DNA from: Frankia alni ACN14a
GTDB taxonomy: Bacteria; Actinomycetota; Actinomycetes; Frankiales; Frankiaceae
Direction of reading: 5' to 3'
DNA length: 64,000 nt
NCBI RefSeq assembly: GCF_000058485.1
Contig: NC_008278.1
Coordinates: 2,722,962 to 2,786,961 of the forward strand
Part shown: positions 34,271 to 41,989 of the stretch, in pieces
Layout of the letters: each line of letters starts with the position of its first letter
How positions within the stretch are numbered: position 1 is the first letter of the stretch
Translations under genes and position numbers: made by a program
Notes under the pieces: generated by a model
Seen by the model: the letters and a program-made list of their open reading frames with translations, nothing else
What the model was told of the DNA's origin: nothing
Database searches by the model: none

Positions 34271-34959
34271 TGATGAATCAGATCGAGGGGCGGGAGAACT
34301 CCGACGTGCTGACCTCACGCGCGGAACCCGAGGGAGTGCCCAGAGCGCGGCGACCGGGCGGGCAGGGGCCGCGGTTGCCCCAGGTGCTCACCACGAAGGT
34401 CGGGCTGCACATCCCCCCGGGGCTGGCCTTCGAGGACTGGGAGCGCGCCGGCCGTCAGCTGTCCGGACTGATCGACTCCTCCAGCTGGTGGCTGGGGGAC
34501 TGGCTCATCTACGGCAAGGACCAGTACGTCGACCGTTATGAACGGGGCATCCGCGCGGCCGGCCTGCAGTACCAGACGCTCCGCAACTACTCGTGGGTCT
34601 GCCGGCGGTTCGATATGCCCCGCCGGCGGTCCGCTCTCAGCTTCCAGCACCATGCCGAGCTGGCGTCCCTGCCCGTCGACGAACAGGACGCCTGGCTGGA
34701 TCGCGCTGAGCACCTGAAGTGGACGACCAAGCAGTTGCGCAATGCCGTTCGGGCCGGCCGGCAGCGCGTCGCCGGCCCGACCAGCACCGCCATAGCTCCG
34801 CGTGCGCTGGTCCTGCCCGACCACCGGCTCCAGCGATGGCACACCGCGGCGATCCAGGTCGGCAGCGAGCTGAGCGCCTGGGTGACGACCACCCTGGACG
34901 CCGCCGCCAGCCAGGTGCTGAAGGATCGGAAGGCCGAGCCGGAGCTGCCCCGGGCCTGA
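34267..34959 (+). CDS. LmbU-family transcriptional regulator 1
   Basis: 230 residues (ATG at 34267, or the next ATGs at 34270 and 34273). The central block GLHIPPGLAFEDWERAGRQL, SSSWWLGDWLIYGKDQYVDR, LQYQTLRNYSWVCRRFDMPR, RRSALSFQHHAELASLPVDE, then QDAWLDRAEHLKW is the LmbU signature, known from LmbU (lincomycin), NovE (novobiocin) and HmtD (himastatin). LmbU binds DNA despite lacking a textbook helix-turn-helix. The start overlaps the end of the ATP-grasp gene, so the two are one transcript. It is probably an activator of the cluster; its target site was not found. It ends convergent to the PaiB-like gene, with a hairpin between. Confidence 0.9.
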   Translation: MMMNQIEGRENSDVLTSRAEPEGVPRARRPGGQGPRLPQVLTTKVGLHIPPGLAFEDWERAGRQLSGLIDSSSWWLGDWLIYGKDQYVDRYERGIRAAGLQYQTLRNYSWVCRRFDMPRRRSALSFQHHAELASLPVDEQDAWLDRAEHLKWTTKQLRNAVRAGRQRVAGPTSTAIAPRALVLPDHRLQRWHTAAIQVGSELSAWVTTTLDAAASQVLKDRKAEPELPRA

Positions 34960-35010
34960 CCGGCCGACGGCCGGGATGACGGCCTGTCCGCGACCGTGGA
35001 CGTCGAGGTG

Positions 35011-35042
35011 GGTCCGCGCCCCGACGGGGTACGGACCCCTTT
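35011..35042. terminator. Terminator-like hairpin between convergent genes
   Basis: GGTCCG (35011-35016) pairs with CGGACC (35032-35037), and an inner CCCC/GGGG pair extends the stem; CCTTT follows. It lies between the convergent ends of the LmbU gene (34959) and the PaiB-like gene (35065), so it could serve both. Confidence 0.55.
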
Positions 35043-35064
35043 CGGCACACCATGGTGAGCGGTG

Positions 35065-35712
35065 TCAGTGCGGCAGTCGGCTGATGAGTTCCGCTGTCTG
35101 CGCGTGCCGCGTGGATCCGTGGGCGGCGAAGGACCGCGCCACCCGCTCGCGGATCTCGGGGGTCTGTTCCTGGCTGAGCTTGAACATGCCCTGGGCGCCG
35201 GTCACCCGCAGCCGGAAGGCGCCCACACGGGGCACGATCCGGCGGAAGTAGCCGAGGGAGTCGGTCATGTCCCAGCCGTCGCCGAACTCCTGCTCGAAGG
35301 CCAGCACCGTCGCCCGCACCACCTCCAGCGTCTCCTCGGTCGTGGTGAGCTTCTCGACCACTCCGTGCACGTGCACCGAGGTGAAGTCCCAGGTCGGAGC
35401 CGCGGGCGTGAGGCCGTAGACGGTGGGTGAGACGTAGGCGTGTGGGCCTGTGAACGTCAGCAGGATCATCGAGCCGGTCTCCAGCGCCGCCCAATGGGGA
35501 TTGGCTCGGTTCAGATGACCCAGCAGCACCATGCCGCCCAGGTCCGGCCCGGCCTGTCCGTCCCAGCAGGGGTCGGTGATGACGGGGAGATGGGTGGCGA
35601 ACGGCACCGCCCCGGGAGCCCCGTTGCTCACCATCAGCGCCAGCGGGTTCTCCCGCATCAGGTCGACCATCATGGACACGTTCGGTGCTCGGTAGTGGCA
35701 GGGCACGAACAT
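35065..35712 (-). CDS. PaiB/FMN-binding split-barrel family protein
   Basis: 215 residues, ATG with AAAGGTGA upstream. It starts MFVPCHYRAPNVSMMVDLMR, followed by PLALMVSNGAPGAVPFATHL, PVITDP, LLGHLNRANPHWAAL, FTGPHAYVSPTVYG and TWDFTSVHVHGVVEKL, a near-complete match to PaiB (FMN-binding negative transcriptional regulator) proteins. The fold binds FMN and is related to PNPOx-type oxidases. Members occur in natural-product clusters, where an enzymatic oxidase role is as likely as regulation. It lies 105 bases downstream of the crotonyl-CoA reductase gene in the same direction and is probably in one transcript with it. Confidence 0.88.
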   Translation of the reverse strand: MFVPCHYRAPNVSMMVDLMRENPLALMVSNGAPGAVPFATHLPVITDPCWDGQAGPDLGGMVLLGHLNRANPHWAALETGSMILLTFTGPHAYVSPTVYGLTPAAPTWDFTSVHVHGVVEKLTTTEETLEVVRATVLAFEQEFGDGWDMTDSLGYFRRIVPRVGAFRLRVTGAQGMFKLSQEQTPEIRERVARSFAAHGSTRHAQTAELISRLPH

Positions 35713-35817
35713 CGGGAGTTCACCTTTCGTGGGACGGCGGAGACCGGGTGTTCTTTCCGTGTCGGGGTGTGACGCGCCGGCGGCGGTGCTCGGGGGGTGC
35801 CGTTACGGCCGCGGCGG

Positions 35818-37188
35818 TCAGACGGCGATCGGGGTCGGCCGCGGCGACTGCCGTGGGACGGACGGCTCCAGCAGGGGGGTCAACCGCTCCTCGCCGATCT
35901 GGGCGCGCAGGGCGGGATCGGTGACCCCGAGCCCGGTGCGGGGGGCCAGGCACAGCACCCCGACCTTGCCGATGTGCCGGTTGGTCTGGACCAGCCGCGT
36001 GGCCTCACCGACCTCGTCGAGCGGATAGACCGTGCTCAGCGCGGGGGCGAGCCTGCCCAGCTGCACCAGCCGGTTGCACTCGACCTGTTCCTGCAGGTTG
36101 GCCACGTGACTACCGATGATCCGCTTGAGGTTCATCCACAGGTAGCGGTTGTCGTACTGGTGCTGGAAGCCGGTGCTGGATCCGCAGGTGACGACCACGC
36201 CACCCTTGCGCACCACGAACACCGAGATGCCGAAGGTGGCGGAACCGACGTAGTCGAACACTACGTGCGGGTCCTCACCCACCTCGGCGCGGATCCGCCG
36301 GCCGAGCCGCCTGCCCGCGTCGATCATCTCGTCCGGGCTCTCGGTGCCGTTTCCCAGACCCAGCTCGTCGCGGTTGATGACCACGTCGCAGCCCAGCCGG
36401 CGCAGCACCCGCTCCTTCTCCGCCGAGCTGACCACCCCGATCGGAATGCCGCCGCCGGCCTTCACCAGCTGCACCGCGTACGCACCGAGACCCCCGGTGG
36501 CGCCCCAGATCAGCACGATGTCGCCTTGCTTGATCCGGGCTCCGTGGTCGCCGACCAGCATCCGGTAGGCGGTGCCGCCGCACAGTGTCACCGAGGCGGC
36601 TTCCTCCCAGGACAGGTGGGTGGGCTTGGCGACCAGCTGACTGACCCGCACCACCGTGTAGTGGGCCAGGCCGCCGAAGTTGGTCTCGAAGCCCCACGCG
36701 CGCTGCTCCGCGCCGAGCATCCCGTCGGCGTGCGTCGCGGCCTCCTGGTCATCCACGTAGGCCGGCGAGATGACCACGTGGTCGCCGACCTTCCAGTGCC
36801 GCACCCCCGAGCCCACCCGCACGATGACGCCGGCGCCGTCCGAGCCGACCACGTGGTGCGGCCGGTCGTGCCGGGCGGCGAAACCGCCCTGGCGGCCGAA
36901 GCGATGCAGGAAACCGAAGGTCGGCAGCGGCTCGAACATCGCCGACCACACCGTGTTGTAGTTGATGGAGCTGGCCATGACCGCGACGAGGGCCTCGTCC
37001 GGAGCCAGCTCCGGCATCGGCACCCGGCCGACCCGTAGCGACCGGCGCACGTCCTTGTCGGCCGTGCCGCCGAACATCTGCACGTCGTCCTCGTGCAGAT
37101 AGGTGGCGAGGTACTCGGCCGGCACCTCCTTGCTCAGTAGTTCGTCGCGCGATGCGCCCGCGAGCACGGCCTCCGCCAGAGCGTCCAT
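35818..37188 (-). CDS. Crotonyl-CoA carboxylase/reductase (CCR)
   Basis: 456 residues, ATG with AAAGGGA eight bases upstream. It is a zinc-independent MDR-type enzyme: MASSINYNTVWSAMFEPLPT, then FGFLHRFGRQGGFAARHDRP, then HHVVGSDGAGVIVRVGSGVR, HWKVGDHVVISP and CGGTAYRMLVGDHGARIKQG. The NADPH loop is VLIWGATGGLGAYAVQLVKA. YDNRYLWMNLKRIIGSHVAN, then LQEQVE, is typical for CCRs. It reduces and carboxylates an enoyl-CoA to an alkylmalonyl-CoA. No polyketide synthase is visible in the window, so either a PKS lies beyond 64 kb or the enzyme feeds an acyl starter or amino-acid precursor. It is divergent from mbtH across a 455-base regulatory region. Confidence 0.92.
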   Translation of the reverse strand: MDALAEAVLAGASRDELLSKEVPAEYLATYLHEDDVQMFGGTADKDVRRSLRVGRVPMPELAPDEALVAVMASSINYNTVWSAMFEPLPTFGFLHRFGRQGGFAARHDRPHHVVGSDGAGVIVRVGSGVRHWKVGDHVVISPAYVDDQEAATHADGMLGAEQRAWGFETNFGGLAHYTVVRVSQLVAKPTHLSWEEAASVTLCGGTAYRMLVGDHGARIKQGDIVLIWGATGGLGAYAVQLVKAGGGIPIGVVSSAEKERVLRRLGCDVVINRDELGLGNGTESPDEMIDAGRRLGRRIRAEVGEDPHVVFDYVGSATFGISVFVVRKGGVVVTCGSSTGFQHQYDNRYLWMNLKRIIGSHVANLQEQVECNRLVQLGRLAPALSTVYPLDEVGEATRLVQTNRHIGKVGVLCLAPRTGLGVTDPALRAQIGEERLTPLLEPSVPRQSPRPTPIAV

Positions 37189-37643
37189 CCGGATGTCCCT
37201 TTCTTCGGTGCGGCGCAGGCGTGTCGCCGCTACGCGTCAGTGTTGATTGCGATTTCTTTCCGATGTACTCGCCGGGGTCATCGGGGGGATGTCGCGGAGT
37301 CCTGGCCGGCGCGGTCGACAAGCAACCACGCGCTCTTGCCGGCCGCGGTCCGGAATCCGAGGAATCCGGGTACGAGCGGGCCGGTCCGTGGAACGCGGCA
37401 GGCACATCGTGGCACAGCGTCCGGACGGTGTGCAGAGGGTTCTCCGCAGAAGGGTCTCGGCCGGGCGACAGGGGGCCGACAGACCGTCATCCCCTTGTGG
37501 CACCATCGGTCGGGCCATAACGTGGGCTGTGCATTTCGAGCGACTGCGATGTCCTGCCGACAGGACACCCGGCCCGGAGACATCGCGCCGGGTCCTGCGA
37601 TTCCCTTCTTGAGTCACCTGGTGACGGACGAGGACGGTGGAAT
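37189..37643. promoter_or_regulatory. Divergent regulatory region between the CCR gene and mbtH
   Basis: 455 bases without a credible gene. On the plus strand TTGTGG (37496-37501), 17 bases, TAACGT (37519-37524) is a good promoter for mbtH and the genes behind it. TGTCCTGCCGACAGGACA (37551-37568), a 7-bp perfect inverted repeat with a 4-base loop, lies about 20 bases after the expected start and could be an operator or a leader hairpin. A plus-strand frame through the region ends at the mbtH start and looks non-coding. Confidence 0.55.
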
Positions 37644-37859
37644 GTGAGCACGAACCCCTTCGACGACGAGAACGGCCGATTCTACGTCGTGGTCAACGAC
37701 GAGGAGCAGCATTCCCTCTGGCCGGTGTTCGTCGAGGTGCCCGCCGGCTGGCGGGTGGTCTTCGGTGAGGCGGCGCGGGCGGAGTGCCTGGAGTACGTCG
37801 AACAGAACTGGACCGATCTGCGGCCGAAGAGCCTGCGTGAGGCCATGTCGGTGGATTGA
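37644..37859 (+). CDS. mbtH: MbtH-like protein
   Basis: 71 residues, GTG start. It shows the family pattern [40 protein letters not shown], then [14 protein letters not shown], with the invariant Asn-Pro-Phe, Ser-Leu-Trp and Pro-x-Gly-Trp. MbtH proteins bind adenylation domains and are needed for their folding or activity. As the only copy in the window it probably serves the stand-alone A domain and the five A domains of the three NRPSs. It opens the rightward biosynthetic operon, behind the promoter at 37496-37524. Confidence 0.97.
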   Translation: MSTNPFDDENGRFYVVVNDEEQHSLWPVFVEVPAGWRVVFGEAARAECLEYVEQNWTDLRPKSLREAMSVD

Positions 37860-37993
37860 TCCGCCACTGGATCCGGCCGGACGGCCGGAAAGGGTGGTGT
37901 GGGAGTGATCGCCAATGGGGTGCTGACGCTGGCAGTCGGCTCAAAAGCGGGGCGTAACTCTGGTTGCGAGATGAAGGTTGTGGGTGGTGTTCG

Positions 37994-38704
37994 GTGAGAG
38001 CCACGAGCAGTGTGGAGATACGGCCGGTTGGATCCAGCGCTGAGCCGGCGCAGCGCGATGCGACCCTGTCCCTCATGGGGCTGGAAGCCAAGATGCAGAA
38101 GTCGGGAATGACGTTCCCGCAGAACCTGTCCGAACGATCCTGGGAAAAGATCGGGATCAGTCTTCGTGAACTCACCAACTCCTCGGCGTGGTGGCTGGCC
38201 GACTGGTTGATCTTCGGTGAGGCCGCCTACGGCTGGCGCCGCTACCAGGAGGCGATCGAGAGAACCGGGCTTGATTACCAGACCCTCCGCAACTACGCGT
38301 GGGTGGCCCGCCGGTTCGAGCATCACCGCAGGCGGGACGGGCTCAGCTTCGCCCATCACGCCGAGGTCACCCGCCTGTCGACGCCTGAGCAGGACTACTG
38401 GCTACGCAAGGCCGAACAACAGAACTGGTCGCGCAACGAACTTCGTCGGGCGATCCGGGCCAGCCTTGCGGAGCAGTCCCAGGAGGACGAACTCCCCGAG
38501 CAAGGCGGTGACGAGAGGCGGGCGGCACCCCGGCCGATCAGATCGACCTCCGCCGGTCGCCGCCGACAGCAGGCCACCACCCTCACCATCGAGCTGTCCG
38601 CCGGCCAACTGGATTCCTATTCGAAAGTGGCCGCCGCGCACGGACTGCCTGTCGGCAAGTGGGTGACGCAGGTACTCGATGCGGCCGATCGGTACGCCTC
38701 CTAA
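37994..38704 (+). CDS. LmbU-family transcriptional regulator 2
   Basis: About 236 residues. The GTG at 37994 (VRATSSVEIRP) is favoured; a TTG ten codons earlier is possible. The LmbU core is complete: GMTFPQNLSERSWEKIGISL, NSSAWWLADWLIFGEAAYGW, LDYQTLRNYAWVARRFEHHR, RDGLSFAHHAEVTRLSTPEQ, then DYWLRKAEQQNWSRNELRRA. The C-terminal tail is longer and more charged than usual and ends in a second small domain (LTIELSAGQLDSYSKVAAAH) also seen in copy 1. Two LmbU paralogues plus one SARP in a single cluster imply layered control. It sits between mbtH and the stand-alone A domain, all on the same strand. Confidence 0.9.
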   Translation: MRATSSVEIRPVGSSAEPAQRDATLSLMGLEAKMQKSGMTFPQNLSERSWEKIGISLRELTNSSAWWLADWLIFGEAAYGWRRYQEAIERTGLDYQTLRNYAWVARRFEHHRRRDGLSFAHHAEVTRLSTPEQDYWLRKAEQQNWSRNELRRAIRASLAEQSQEDELPEQGGDERRAAPRPIRSTSAGRRRQQATTLTIELSAGQLDSYSKVAAAHGLPVGKWVTQVLDAADRYAS

Positions 38705-38796
38705 CGACGTAGCATCCGCCGGCGCCGAATCGGGGTGGTTCCCGTGACGCGCCGGCGACTCGTCCGGCCAGATATCCGCGACATCGGAGTCAGTTG

Positions 38797-40383
38797 ATGA
38801 TTATCCAGGGAAAGCGGGTCGCCCTGCCCTCGGCCCCCGTCGTCCACACGAAGTTCGAAGCGCATGCACAGGCCACACCCACCGCAGTTGCCGTCGTCTG
38901 CGCCGGGCAGCAGCTGACGTACGCGGAACTGAACGCGAGGGCCAACCAGTTCGCGCATCTTCTCCTCGCGCGCGGACTCGGGAGAGGTGCCAAGATTGGC
39001 GTCTGCCTCGACTACTCGGCCGACCTTCTCGTCGCCATTCTTGGCACCCTGAAGGCGGGCGCGTGTTATGTCCCCATGGACCCGTCCTACCCGGCGGAGC
39101 GGCTCCGGCTGCTGCTTGCGCAGATTCCGGACCTGGCCCTGGTCGTGACCTCCGCGGCGACGGCGGGCCTGGTCGAATCGGCGCGCGCCGACCTGGTCTC
39201 CCTCGACGGAATCGACGCCGATCTCAGCAGTCGCTCGCCGGAGAACCCGGACGTTTCGGTCACCGGGGACGACCTGTGTTACGCAGTCTTCACCTCCGGG
39301 TCGACCGGTACCCCCAAGGTGGCCACCGTCCGCCATGAGGGCTGGTTCAACCTGTTGAACTGGCTGATGCTGGAGTACGGTCTCCATCAGGGGTCGAACA
39401 ATCTGGTGGTCAGCGCGTTCGGGTTCGACCTCTCGCAGCGCAGCCTTCTGATGCCGCTGTTCTGCGGCGCAACCCAGTACCTGCTGTCGAGCCGAAACTT
39501 CGACGCTGCGATGGCCTATCGCATCCTGACCCGGCATGACATTCGCACCGTGCACTGTGCCTCGAGCACGCTGTATCTGCTGGTGGAGTGGGAGACCGCC
39601 CGCGGCGGTACCGCGCTCACCCAGCTCGACTATGTTCTCTTCGGCGGAGAGCCGCTGCACACCGAGCGGATCGAGGTCTGGGCCCGGCAGCCCGGAAACA
39701 CCTGCACCCTGCTCCACCAGTACGGCGTCGCCGAGTGCACGGACGTCGCGTCGTCCTACGACCTCGCCGACTACTGGCGGGGCGGGCAGAACATCGCGCC
39801 GGTCGGCAGGCCGGCCTACAACACCGAGCTGCACATCGTCGACGAGCAGCTGCACGGTGTCGCGGCGGGCGAGTACGGCGAGATCTGTATCTGCGGAACG
39901 AGCGTGGGTGCCGGCTACCTGGGTGGTACCGGCCCCGAGTCGGAGCGCTTCACGACCGTCGAGGTCGACGGTGTGGCCCACCGGCTGTACCGCACGGGTG
40001 ACCGCGGCTATGTGACCGGAGCGGGGGAGCTGGTCGTCGCCGGCCGGTTGGACGCGCAGGTGAAGGTGCGCGGTATGCGCATCGACCCGACCGACATCGA
40101 ACGTGCGCTCGGCCGGCTGGCCGACGTCAGGCAGGCGGCCGTGGTGGTGGACCGGACCGGTTTGGGTGAGCCCGAGCTGATCGCGTTCATCGTTTCGGAG
40201 CGAGACGGTCTCGCCGAGGACGAGGTGCGTGCCCAACTACTCGGGAAACTTCCCAGGAACATGGTGCCCGCCCGGTTCCTCAGCGTCGCGGGTATTCCCC
40301 TGAGCCCGCACGGAAAAGTCGACCGGCGGGCGCTGGCGGAGCAGCTCCGGAACGAGCGCGCCGACAACGGCGTGCCGGCGTAG
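38797..40383 (+). CDS. Stand-alone adenylation domain (amino-acid:carrier-protein ligase)
   Basis: 528 residues from the ATG at 38797. Adenylation motifs in order: LTYAELNARANQFAHLL (A1), LKAGACYVPMDPSYPAERL (A2), [17 protein letters not shown] (A3, around residue 162), FGFDLSQRS (A4), YGVAECTD (A5), YRTGDRGY (A7), GRLDAQVKVRGMRIDPTDIE (A8) and HGKVDR with the catalytic Lys (A10). No carrier, condensation or oxidase domain is fused. The next gene is a free carrier protein and the one after that a flavoenzyme, so this enzyme probably loads that carrier. By eye the pocket (Asp235, Leu, Arg) matches no code I know; a prolyl- or aryl-type substrate cannot be excluded. Confidence 0.9.
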   Translation: MIIQGKRVALPSAPVVHTKFEAHAQATPTAVAVVCAGQQLTYAELNARANQFAHLLLARGLGRGAKIGVCLDYSADLLVAILGTLKAGACYVPMDPSYPAERLRLLLAQIPDLALVVTSAATAGLVESARADLVSLDGIDADLSSRSPENPDVSVTGDDLCYAVFTSGSTGTPKVATVRHEGWFNLLNWLMLEYGLHQGSNNLVVSAFGFDLSQRSLLMPLFCGATQYLLSSRNFDAAMAYRILTRHDIRTVHCASSTLYLLVEWETARGGTALTQLDYVLFGGEPLHTERIEVWARQPGNTCTLLHQYGVAECTDVASSYDLADYWRGGQNIAPVGRPAYNTELHIVDEQLHGVAAGEYGEICICGTSVGAGYLGGTGPESERFTTVEVDGVAHRLYRTGDRGYVTGAGELVVAGRLDAQVKVRGMRIDPTDIERALGRLADVRQAAVVVDRTGLGEPELIAFIVSERDGLAEDEVRAQLLGKLPRNMVPARFLSVAGIPLSPHGKVDRRALAEQLRNERADNGVPA

Positions 40384-40413
40384 TCGCCGAAGCCGATGAG
40401 TGTGAAGGGATCC

Positions 40414-40647
40414 ATGATGATCTCCGACAGCGTGCGCGCCATCTGGTGCCGCGAACTTCGCCTCGATGACCTCTCGGTGGACGACGACTTCTTCTCGCTG
40501 GGTGGCCAGTCCGTGATCATGGCCAGGATCCAGGGCGCCTTCATGGAAGAGCTCGGCATCGAGGTCCCGGTCGATCAGATGTTCCTCAACCCGACGGTTG
40601 CCTCGATTTCCGCGTACATCGAGTCCATGGACGTGACTGCCGGTTAG
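40414..40647 (+). CDS. Free-standing peptidyl carrier protein
   Basis: About 77 residues. VDDDFFSLGGQSVIMARIQG contains the phosphopantetheine-attachment Ser in GGxS. Helix II and III residues (IEVPVDQMFLNPTVASISAY) complete a type II PCP. The ATG pair at 40414/40417 follows AAGGGA at correct spacing; an in-frame ATG at 40396 would add six residues. It is likely charged by the stand-alone A domain encoded 30 bases upstream and acted on by the flavoenzyme that follows. It may then donate to the first condensation domain of NRPS 1, which has no loading module of its own. Confidence 0.92.
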   Translation: MMISDSVRAIWCRELRLDDLSVDDDFFSLGGQSVIMARIQGAFMEELGIEVPVDQMFLNPTVASISAYIESMDVTAG

Positions 40648-40757
40648 GACCGGGCGGCTGCCGGCCTCCCGTGGGCGTCCGGCGGCTTTCTCGACCGCCG
40701 GGCGACGCCCGGTCGAGACCATGTCGCGAACCATTAGTGTCTGCTAGGAGAGGCGCC

Positions 40758-41945
40758 ATGTACGACCTCATTGTCATAGGTGCCCGTTGCGCGGGCGCGC
40801 CGGCGGCCATGCTGTTCGCCCGGCAGGGATACCGGGTCCTGCTGCTGGAGAAGGCGCAGTTCCCGCGGGACACCCTTTCCTCGCACTACATCCACCAGCC
40901 GGGCGTGGCACTGCTCGACCGGTGGGGGCTGCTGGGTGACCTGCGGGACGCGGGCTGCCAGCCGATCGACCAGCAGAGCTACACCGCGCCGGGCGTGCGC
41001 CTGGCCGGTTTCTCCCTGCCGGTCGACGGCAACCGGACCACCTACGCCCCCAGGCGGTTCGTGCTCGACCCGATCCTGGCGGCGGGCGCGGTGGCGGCCG
41101 GAGTGGAGTTCCGGGAATCCTGCGAGGTCACGGACCTGCTCTTCGACGGCGACCGGGTGGTCGGCGTGCAGTACACCACGCCCGGCGGGGCGGTGGCGAC
41201 GGACCGGGCCTGGCTGGTCGTCGGCGCGGACGGGATGCGGTCCGTGGTGGCCCGCCGGGCCGGCGCGGGCAACGTCATCGAGCATCCGCGGATGACCTGC
41301 ACGTACTACAGCTACTGGGCCGGAGTGCCCGCGCACTTCGAGCTGTACGAGCGGCCGGGACGCTGGATCGGTGTGATCCCGACCAACGACGATCTCACCC
41401 TGGTCATGACCTATTTCCCGCAGGCGGAGTTCACCAGGGTACGCACCCGGGTGGAGGCGGCCTACCTCGAAGCGGTCCGTGCGACGGCGCCCGCGTTGTA
41501 CGAGCGTATGGCGGCGGGCCGCCGAGTGGAGCGACTGTACGGCACCGGCCAGCAGGAGAACTACTTCCGCAAGGCTTTCGGCCCCGGCTGGGTACTGCTC
41601 GGCGACGCGGTGCACCACAAGGATTCCATTACCGCCCGCGGCATCACCGACGCCTTCATCCAGGCCCGTCTTCTCACCGAGCGCATCGGCCAGGGACTGC
41701 ACGACGAGGCGGCCCTCGAGGTCGCCCTGAAAGCCTACGAGGAAGATCTGCGCGACGAGTTCCTGAACCTCTACCAGGGTGTGTTGAACGTGGCCGAGCT
41801 CAGGCCCGAGGGGCGCACGGAACTGCTGGGAAAACTGGTCGGCCACCAGGAGCTGATCGACCGGTACTTCTCGACGGTGTCGGGCGCGTGCTCCCTCGAC
41901 GACTTCTACAACGACGAACTCCTCGCCGTGCTCGACCAGAGCTGA
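40758..41945 (+). CDS. FAD-dependent oxidoreductase/monooxygenase acting on a carrier-bound amino acid (inferred)
   Basis: 395 residues, ATG with GGAGAGG upstream. The FAD-binding Rossmann motif is [20 protein letters not shown], then YRVLLLEK; the second dinucleotide motif is [17 protein letters not shown] and the flavin-ribityl GD motif is [20 protein letters not shown]. This is the para-hydroxybenzoate-hydroxylase/geranylgeranyl-reductase fold. The WxWxIP motif of flavin halogenases is absent, so halogenation is unlikely. The A domain-PCP-flavoenzyme order suggests oxidation of an amino acid while bound to the free PCP, for example hydroxylation or desaturation. It ends 44 bases before NRPS 1. 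Confidence 0.82.
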   Translation: MYDLIVIGARCAGAPAAMLFARQGYRVLLLEKAQFPRDTLSSHYIHQPGVALLDRWGLLGDLRDAGCQPIDQQSYTAPGVRLAGFSLPVDGNRTTYAPRRFVLDPILAAGAVAAGVEFRESCEVTDLLFDGDRVVGVQYTTPGGAVATDRAWLVVGADGMRSVVARRAGAGNVIEHPRMTCTYYSYWAGVPAHFELYERPGRWIGVIPTNDDLTLVMTYFPQAEFTRVRTRVEAAYLEAVRATAPALYERMAAGRRVERLYGTGQQENYFRKAFGPGWVLLGDAVHHKDSITARGITDAFIQARLLTERIGQGLHDEAALEVALKAYEEDLRDEFLNLYQGVLNVAELRPEGRTELLGKLVGHQELIDRYFSTVSGACSLDDFYNDELLAVLDQS

Positions 41946-41989
41946 CTTCCGGGTCACCCTCCGGGTTGACCTGCCGATTTGGAGACACG

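Noticed and set aside
37240-37647. 135-codon plus-strand frame ending at the mbtH start
   Set aside because: It spans the promoter and inverted repeat in front of mbtH, has no ribosome site and shows mixed, non-protein-like composition.
40758-41945. Flavin-dependent halogenase
   Set aside because: The WxWxIP motif is absent; only the general FAD-binding motifs are present.
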